A DNA stretch of 20,267 bases from Rhodobacter sp. (lineage in GTDB: Bacteria; Pseudomonadota; Alphaproteobacteria; Rhodobacterales; Rhodobacteraceae), in assembly GCA_003536295.1 (NCBI GenBank), contig DPZQ01000168.1:1-20267 (forward strand), given 5' to 3'. The notes beneath the pieces were generated by a model. That model was not told the origin of the DNA. It saw only the letters and a list, made by a program, of their open reading frames with translations, and searched no databases. A program made the translations under genes and the position numbers. Of this stretch, positions 15,799 through 20,267 are shown piece by piece. Each line of letters starts with the position of its first letter. Position 1 is the stretch's first letter.

Positions 15799-16689
15799 TT
15801 GCTTTGGGGAGATTTGTACCTGTTTGATCGCATTATCATCGTTGATTGGTCGGCGTCATCCGCTCCGTCGGGCAAAAGCCCAAAGGCCAACGCGATTTGG
15901 ATCGGGCAGGCTGATCGGGCTGGTGCGCGCACGGATTATTTTAGCACCCGTCAGGCTGCCGAGCAGGCCTTGATGGCGCAAGTCCAAAGCGGTGCACGGC
16001 TGTTGATTGGATTTGATTTTCCCTTGGGCTTTCCAATGGGCTTTGGCAAAGCGTTTTTGGGCAGTGATGACCCTTGCGCGTTGTGGCACTGGGTGCGTGA
16101 TCACATTACCGATGGGCCCGATAATCGCAACAATCGCTTCATGGTGGCCCAAAGTGTTAATTTGGCATTTGAACAAAGTCACGCGCAAAGAGGCCCTTTC
16201 TGGGGCTGCCCTAGGGGCCTGAATCTGACCGGGCTGAGTGCTACAAAAACATCAGATTACGCCGCTTTAGGATTTTTGGAAAAAAGACAGTGCGAAGTGT
16301 TGCTACCCAAATCGCAACCAATTTGGAAACTTTATACTGCAGGGTCGGTGGGCTCGCAAAGTTTGATGGGCCTTGGCATGATCGCGCGGCTTGTTGCGGG
16401 GGGGGCTGCCGTGTGGCCTTTTGAGCGGAACATTTCGCAGAGCCAAGTCGTCTTAACCGAAGTGTACCCCAGCCTGATTGATTCTGCCGTAGCGCGGGCC
16501 GTGGGAGCGGGGCAGATCAAAGATGCGGCGCAAACCCAGCTTTTGGCGCAGGCGTTGAACCATATGATGCAGTTACATCAACTGGCCCAACTGTTCGAGG
16601 CCGCACCAAAAACAGACCAAGTGCACTCCGAGGGGTGGATTTTAGCACAGGGCCAACAGGCTGCGCTTTTGGCTGCCTTGGAGGGGTAA
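15799..16689 (+). CDS. DUF429-like conserved protein, predicted RNase H-like fold
   Basis: Up to 296 residues, function not established. Three segments match the layout of the DUF429 family, predicted to share the RNase H fold: IIIVDWSAS on the first strand (D16), LLIGFDFPLGFP (D73), and VVLTEVYPSL (E221). NRFMVAQSVN, FWGCPRG and a long AGSVGSQSLMGLGMIARL segment lie between. These acidic residues could form a metal site. The start is uncertain: the frame begins at TTG 15799, but the only Shine-Dalgarno match, GGGGAG at 15806-15811, points to TTG 15814 or more comfortably CTG 15820, giving an MFDRIIIVDWSA start. A GNAT gene follows after 4 bp, so the two are co-transcribed. Confidence 0.6.
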   Translation: MLWGDLYLFDRIIIVDWSASSAPSGKSPKANAIWIGQADRAGARTDYFSTRQAAEQALMAQVQSGARLLIGFDFPLGFPMGFGKAFLGSDDPCALWHWVRDHITDGPDNRNNRFMVAQSVNLAFEQSHAQRGPFWGCPRGLNLTGLSATKTSDYAALGFLEKRQCEVLLPKSQPIWKLYTAGSVGSQSLMGLGMIARLVAGGAAVWPFERNISQSQVVLTEVYPSLIDSAVARAVGAGQIKDAAQTQLLAQALNHMMQLHQLAQLFEAAPKTDQVHSEGWILAQGQQAALLAALEG

Positions 16690-16693
16690 GATC

Positions 16694-17287
16694 ATGCGCT
16701 ATGAAATTGTCAACGGCCTGCCTGACCAGTTGCGCCCTAAGGCGGCCTTGCTTTATTGGCAGGCCTTTCGCACCAAGCTGGGCAAAGTCTTAGGCCCCAA
16801 GGATAAAGCACTGGCATTTTTGCGCCAAGATCTTAATGGCTTGCACTGTGTGATTGCAAAAGACTCGCAGGGTCAGCTTTTAGGACTGGCTGGATTTCAA
16901 ACCTCTCACGGCAGCTTTAGCCAAGGCCAGTCCGCCCTTTTGTGCGCCGTTTACGGACGCTTTGGTGCGGCTTGGCGGCGTAGGTTTTTCTATCTGTTGC
17001 GTAATCAAAACCCAGCTGCGGCCAGTTTTATGGTGGATACGATTGCCGTTGATCCACAGATGCAACGCCAAGGCATTGGGGCCGCTTTGCTTGAGGGGCT
17101 TTGCGAATTGGCGCTTTCCATGGGGCATGCTCACATCGCTCTGGATGTCGATTTGGGCAATCTGGCCGCACAAAGGCTTTATGCGCGCCACGGGTTTCTA
17201 AAGCTTGAGGTGCAAAACCTTGGCTTTTTAGGTTGGATTTTTGGGGTTCAAAAAACGTTGGTGATGCGGCGGGATTTGCTTAGATAA
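16694..17287 (+). CDS. GNAT-family N-acetyltransferase
   Basis: 197-residue acetyl-CoA-dependent acetyltransferase. The central motif A is clear: FMVDTIAVDPQMQRQGIGAA and onward, including the pyrophosphate-binding QRQGIGA loop, then the motif B region NLAAQRLYARHGFLKLE. The N-terminal half has a conserved-looking YWQAFRTKLGKVLGP and HCVIAKDSQGQLLGLAGF. The ATG lies 4 bp after the preceding stop, with AGGGG inside the end of that gene. The substrate cannot be inferred. It is the last intact gene before the 620-bp gap. Confidence 0.88.
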   Translation: MRYEIVNGLPDQLRPKAALLYWQAFRTKLGKVLGPKDKALAFLRQDLNGLHCVIAKDSQGQLLGLAGFQTSHGSFSQGQSALLCAVYGRFGAAWRRRFFYLLRNQNPAAASFMVDTIAVDPQMQRQGIGAALLEGLCELALSMGHAHIALDVDLGNLAAQRLYARHGFLKLEVQNLGFLGWIFGVQKTLVMRRDLLR

Positions 17288-17370
17288 ATGCCTCTGGAAC
17301 CCGACCAACAAGCATAAAGGCACGCACGGTCGAGGTCTTGGCCCGCTGGGCCAGTCAGGCTTTCGAAGCG

Positions 17371-17387
17371 GTGGGTTCAAACCCCGC
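17371..17387 (+). ncRNA. tRNA T-arm-like hairpin 1
   Basis: GTGGG-TTCAAAC-CCCGC: a 5-bp stem with one GU pair and a 7-base loop of T-loop type (TTCAA). A GCTT-TCG-AAGC stem-loop lies just upstream (17359-17369). I could not fold a full tRNA around it: no matching 5' acceptor strand or D arm with GG is present. Confidence 0.3.
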
Positions 17388-17461
17388 ACAGGCTTGATCA
17401 AAGCATTGCAGAAAATGGTGGCCTGCATCGTGAAATGCCATATCATCATAATCCGCGTGGC

Positions 17462-17487
17462 GGGGGTTCAAGCCCCCTCCACTACCA
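17462..17487 (+). ncRNA. tRNA T-arm-like hairpin 2 ending in CCA
   Basis: GGGGG-TTCAAG-CCCCC, extended on both sides (GTGG with CCAC) and followed by TACCA. TCATAATCCG just upstream resembles a CAT anticodon loop with its 3' stem. The T-loop to CCA distance is two bases short for a standard tRNA, and the D arm and 5' acceptor strand are absent, so this is at most a 3'-half tRNA remnant. It lies 91 bases after hairpin 1. Confidence 0.3.
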
Positions 17488-17533
17488 ACTACCTATATAA
17501 ATCAATAACTTAACTTTTTGTACGTGGTGTATC

Positions 17534-17551
17534 GTGCGTAGCGCACTTTTT
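17534..17551 (+). terminator. Intrinsic terminator in the GNAT-greA gap
   Basis: GTGCG-TAG-CGCAC followed by TTTTT: a perfect 5-bp GC-rich stem with a 3-base loop and T tract on the plus strand. It would end transcription from the DUF429-like/GNAT pair or from a structured RNA upstream. Confidence 0.7.
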
Positions 17552-17909
17552 CTGCCCAATGTATGCTGGATTCGCTGTGTTGAACACAGTGTTTGCAACA
17601 TAGTCTTTAAACACAGTGTCTTTAATCACCCTAAGCTAACAAGCGACAATATCACTATTGATTGAGAGGAGTAGGCGACCGCTCTATATAGGGATTTGCT
17701 TTACTAAAGCTGCTATTGAAGGTCTAAGTGAATGGAATAAAAAAGCAATAGTTAAACAGCAGGGTGTTTTCTGTTCTTAAATGGTTGCAGCCACGATTTT
17801 TTGTACCCAAATCAGCCCAACAAGCAGGGCCAACCAGTCACTTACCAGATATGTTCGATTTACCTTTGACATAGTTGGGCTTTACCAAAGTTGCGCAAAT
17901 TCTATTTTT
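17552..17909. other. AT-rich gap before greA with short repeats, no intact gene
   Basis: Noticeably more AT-rich than the genes around it. A rightward open stretch at 17640-17780 (contains ICFTKAAIEGLSEWNKKAIV, ends TAA) looks faintly gene-like but has no proper start. An 8-bp inverted pair AGCCCAAC 17814-17821 / GTTGGGCT 17874-17881 is present. I see no tRNA, transposase or known RNA motif. Confidence 0.4.
17575..17619. repeat. Odd palindrome and direct repeat
   Basis: CTGTGTT-G-AACACAG at 17575-17589 is a perfect 7-bp inverted repeat around one base. AACACAGTGT occurs at 17583-17592 and again at 17610-17619, a 10-bp direct repeat 27 bp apart. The set resembles a cluster of binding half-sites, but the protein is unknown. 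Confidence 0.5.
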
Positions 17910-18380
17910 TTAAATGAATTTAATTTCAACAACTTCGTAATTTCGTTGGCCTCCTGGCGTTTTCACTTCGACGCTGTCGCCGTTGTCTTTACCAATTAAG
18001 GCCCGCGCAAGTGGCGATCGAATGTTCAGAAGTCCCTTCTCAATGTCAGCCTCGGCTTCGCCAACGATTTGATAGGTGCGCTCTTCATCGGTCTCTTCGT
18101 CAACCAAAGTAACTGTGGCGCCAAATTTGATCGTGCCAGAAAATTTGCTTGGATCAATGACCTCAGCATAAGATAATAGGGATTCCAACTCTTTTACGCG
18201 GCCTTCGATGAAACTTTGTTTTTCACGCGCGGCATGATATTCGGCATTTTCCGACAGGTCACCGTGTTCGCGGGCCTCGGATATTGCTCGGATCACGGCG
18301 GGGCGCTCAACAGACTTTAGCTGCTTTAACTCGGCATCTAACGCGGTATGTCCCGCGCGGGTCATTGGTATTTTTTCCAT
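17910..18380 (-). CDS. greA: Transcription elongation factor GreA
   Basis: Rescues backtracked RNA polymerase by stimulating cleavage of the nascent RNA through the secondary channel. 156 residues, standard length. The N-terminal coiled coil (residues 1-75) carries the acidic tip GDLSENAEYHAAREK with D41 and E44 that coordinate the catalytic magnesium. The C-terminal FKBP-like domain includes KFGATVTLVDEE, YQIVGEAEAD, SPLARALIGK and the end VEVKTPGGQRNYEVVEI. The ATG has only a weak purine-rich sequence upstream (AGAGA). It is divergent from the ETF-QO gene, with 217 bp between that probably hold both promoters. Confidence 0.97.
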   Translation of the reverse strand: MEKIPMTRAGHTALDAELKQLKSVERPAVIRAISEAREHGDLSENAEYHAAREKQSFIEGRVKELESLLSYAEVIDPSKFSGTIKFGATVTLVDEETDEERTYQIVGEAEADIEKGLLNIRSPLARALIGKDNGDSVEVKTPGGQRNYEVVEIKFI

Positions 18381-18597
18381 CGGTCTCTACATTGTCAAAG
18401 TTGGGCATAAACCCATGGCTTTTATTTTTCTAATTTCAATACCTGATCCGACTACGCTCAAGAAATCAAGATAGAATGTAAAAATACACAAAATCAATGG
18501 TCGCGCAGGATTTTCAGCAACCTTTAAATGCTAGGAATTGACTAATTATAACGATTCTGCACATCTAAGGCAGATTTTATTAAACGAAGGACTGAAT

Positions 18598-20250
18598 ATG
18601 GCCAATCCGACCACGCGTGAGCAAATGGAATATGATGTTGTGATCGTGGGAGCTGGCCCCGCTGGCCTTTCCGCGGCCATCAGGCTTAAACAGTTAGATG
18701 CCGATCTGTCGGTGGTCATACTTGAAAAAGGGTCCGAGGTTGGCGCGCATATATTGTCTGGTGCAGTCCTTGACCCGTCGGGTTTGGATGCGCTTTTGCC
18801 CAACTGGCGCGCGCTGAATGCCCCCATCAAAACCCCAGTTTTGGAAGATAATTTCTATATGATGGGCCCTGCAGGTCAGATCAAAATTCCGAACTTTCCA
18901 ATGCCGCCTTTGATGAGTAATCACGGCAATTACATCGTGTCGATGGCCAATGTCTGCCGTTGGATGGCCGAACAGGCCGAGGCCCTGGGGGTTGAGATTT
19001 TCTCTGGCATGGCTTGTTCGGAATTGGTTTATGATGACAAAACCGCCGTGATCGGTGTCGTCGCGGGGGAGTTTGGCAAGCTTGAAAATGGTGAGGCGGG
19101 CCCAAATTATGAACCCGGAATGGAGCTATTGGGCAAATATGTCTTTTTGTCTGAAGGTGTGCGCGGCTCATTAGCCAAAGAAGTGATTGCAAAATATGAT
19201 CTTTCGGCGGACAAATGTCCGCAAAAATTCGGCCTTGGCATGAAGGAAATATGGGAAATTGACGGCGCCAAACATCACCTAGGGCGCGTGACCCATACGA
19301 TGGGCTGGCCCTTGGGCAAGAATGCGGGCGGTGGATCATTTATTTATCACCTTGAAAACAATCAAGTCTATGTGGGTTTCGTTGTGCATCTTAACTATCA
19401 AAATCCCCATCTTTACCCCTATATGGAGTTCCAGCGCTTTAAACATCACCCGATGATTGCCGATCTTTTGAAGGGCGGAAAGCGCATAGCCTACGGCGCG
19501 CGCGCCATCTCCGAAGGCGGATGGCAGTCTATTCCTAAAATGGTCGCCCCAGGTGTGGCGCTATTGGGATGTTCTGCTGGGCTTGTAAATGTTCCACGCA
19601 TTAAGGGTAATCATAATGCAATGCTGTCGGGTAAAGCCGCCGCCGAAGCGGCCTTTGCCGCGCTAAAAGCGGGGCGCCGTGCTGATGAGCTCAGCGATTA
19701 CGAGCAAAGTGTGCGGCAAGGGGTCATTGGGGCTGATTTGAAAAAAGTTCGCAATGTGAAACCCCTATGGTCGAGGTTCGGACTTTTGGCATCGTTAATC
19801 GGGGGTGGACTTGATATGTGGGCCAACACGCTTGGCTTTACGTTCTTTGGCACCCTAAAACATGGAAAGTCCGATGCGGCGGCGACGGGTTTGGCGGCGG
19901 ATCATGCGCCCATCACCTATCCACGTCCGGACGGTGTTTTGTCGTTTGACCGTTTGACCAACGTGGCCTTTTCCTTCACCAACCATCAAGAGGGTCAGCC
20001 CGCGCATCTAAAATTGCGAGACAGCACCGTGCCGATTGCGGTGAACCTGCCAAAATTCGCTGAACCCGCCCAACGCTATTGTCCTGCAGGCGTTTATGAG
20101 GTGATTGCAGAAGAGGGTAAAGAGCCCCGTTTCGTGATCAATTTTCAAAACTGCGTCCATTGTAAGACCTGCGACATTAAAGACCCGTCGCAAAATATCA
20201 ATTGGACAACGCCCCAAGGTGGCGATGGGCCCAATTATCCAAATATGTAA
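18598..20250 (+). CDS. Electron transfer flavoprotein-ubiquinone oxidoreductase
   Basis: Passes electrons from ETF, reduced by fatty-acid and amino-acid dehydrogenases, to ubiquinone at the inner membrane. 550 residues, full length for the family. The FAD-binding GxGxxG sits at 18-23 in VVIVGAGPAGLSAA, then LEKGSEVGAHILSGAVLDP. The middle has GLGMKEIWEI, HTMGWPLG, GGSFIYHL and GCSAGLVNVPRIKGNHNAM. The C-terminal 4Fe-4S cluster ligands are C495 (YCPAGVYEV), C519, C522 and C525 (QNCVHCKTCDIKDP). The ending GGDGPNYPNM is typical. I chose ATG 18598 because GAAGGA lies 6 bases upstream; an in-frame start at 18538 adds 20 unrelated residues. An A-rich stretch follows the stop. Confidence 0.97.
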   Translation: MANPTTREQMEYDVVIVGAGPAGLSAAIRLKQLDADLSVVILEKGSEVGAHILSGAVLDPSGLDALLPNWRALNAPIKTPVLEDNFYMMGPAGQIKIPNFPMPPLMSNHGNYIVSMANVCRWMAEQAEALGVEIFSGMACSELVYDDKTAVIGVVAGEFGKLENGEAGPNYEPGMELLGKYVFLSEGVRGSLAKEVIAKYDLSADKCPQKFGLGMKEIWEIDGAKHHLGRVTHTMGWPLGKNAGGGSFIYHLENNQVYVGFVVHLNYQNPHLYPYMEFQRFKHHPMIADLLKGGKRIAYGARAISEGGWQSIPKMVAPGVALLGCSAGLVNVPRIKGNHNAMLSGKAAAEAAFAALKAGRRADELSDYEQSVRQGVIGADLKKVRNVKPLWSRFGLLASLIGGGLDMWANTLGFTFFGTLKHGKSDAAATGLAADHAPITYPRPDGVLSFDRLTNVAFSFTNHQEGQPAHLKLRDSTVPIAVNLPKFAEPAQRYCPAGVYEVIAEEGKEPRFVINFQNCVHCKTCDIKDPSQNINWTTPQGGDGPNYPNM

Positions 20251-20267
20251 TAAAAAAAGTTTCCCTT

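Larger units (their letters stand above)
17280..17492 (-). pseudogene. Broken leftward reading frame with an internal TGA
   Basis: On the minus strand one frame reads 45 codons (ending QACAGFEPTASKA), a TGA at 17357-17355, then 24 more codons in the same frame (LAQRAKTSTVRAFMLVGRVPEAFI is split here as LAQRAKTSTVRA and FMLVGRVPEAFI), and ends in TAA, overlapping the GNAT 3' end tail-to-tail by 8 bp. Codon choice looks gene-like. There is no start or binding site, and a TAG bounds it at 17495, so an N-terminus is missing. The same DNA holds two tRNA T-arm-like hairpins on the plus strand, so the open frame may be a by-product of structured RNA or of tRNA-like fragments. Treat as a remnant. Confidence 0.35.

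Noticed and set aside
17355..17357. Selenocysteine codon
   Set aside because: The hairpin after the TGA is only 15 bases and lacks the usual distance and loop of a bacterial SECIS; no selenoprotein family is recognised.
17410..17487. Complete tRNA gene ending in CCA
   Set aside because: The T-loop to CCA distance is two bases short, the D arm lacks GG, and no good 5' acceptor strand pairs with the 3' end. A weak pairing of TGGTGG with CCACTA does not rescue a full cloverleaf.
17280..17552. Permuted two-piece alphaproteobacterial tmRNA (ssrA)
   Set aside because: A T-arm and CCA are present, but I find no tag sequence starting with codons for Ala-Asn-Asp-Asn on either side, and no matching 5' acceptor segment.

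Overview
The window looks like a chromosomal core segment of a marine alphaproteobacterium of the Rhodobacterales (Roseobacter/Rhodobacter group), with moderate GC. The assignment rests on gene content read from the translations: a PetP/PetR-type MarR plus response-regulator pair, a 44-residue aa3-type cytochrome oxidase subunit IV gene standing alone, an FzlA-like GST-fold protein next to queG, and a full-length ETF:ubiquinone oxidoreductase. I see no transposase, integrase, phage gene, CRISPR array, rRNA or confident tRNA.

Layout. Positions 1-3816 hold the 3' part of gltB (glutamate synthase large subunit), ended by a 20-bp perfect palindrome. Then come mtgA (peptidoglycan glycosyltransferase), an fzlA-like gene and queG (tRNA queuosine), all rightward. 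ilvE faces them, and is divergent from a translationally coupled petP-petR pair, with a striking inverted repeat between ilvE and petP. petR abuts a convergent gamma-glutamyltransferase gene with no bases between the stop codons. After a 459-bp gap, four tightly packed rightward genes form a probable operon: msrC (free Met-R-sulfoxide reductase), a LysE/RhtB exporter, a homocysteine S-methyltransferase and rluA. sua5/tsaC faces rluA and overlaps it by 4 bp. The tiny cox subunit IV gene follows, then azlD-azlC (branched-chain amino acid exporter) leftward, and a DUF429-like gene with a GNAT acetyltransferase rightward. A 620-bp stretch without an intact gene comes next, then greA leftward and the ETF-QO gene rightward to the window end.

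The genes are mostly housekeeping. A loose theme is amino-acid and sulfur-amino-acid handling (gltB, ilvE, azlCD, ggt, msrC, rhtB-like, homocysteine methyltransferase) and RNA modification (queG, rluA, sua5). I did not find a convincing new defence or mobile system. The places least explained by ordinary annotation are 17280-17909 (a broken leftward reading frame that coincides with two tRNA T-arm-like hairpins and an intrinsic terminator), 10272-10730 (another decayed reading frame), the ilvE/petP operator-like repeat, and a possible 29-residue gene at 3818-3907.
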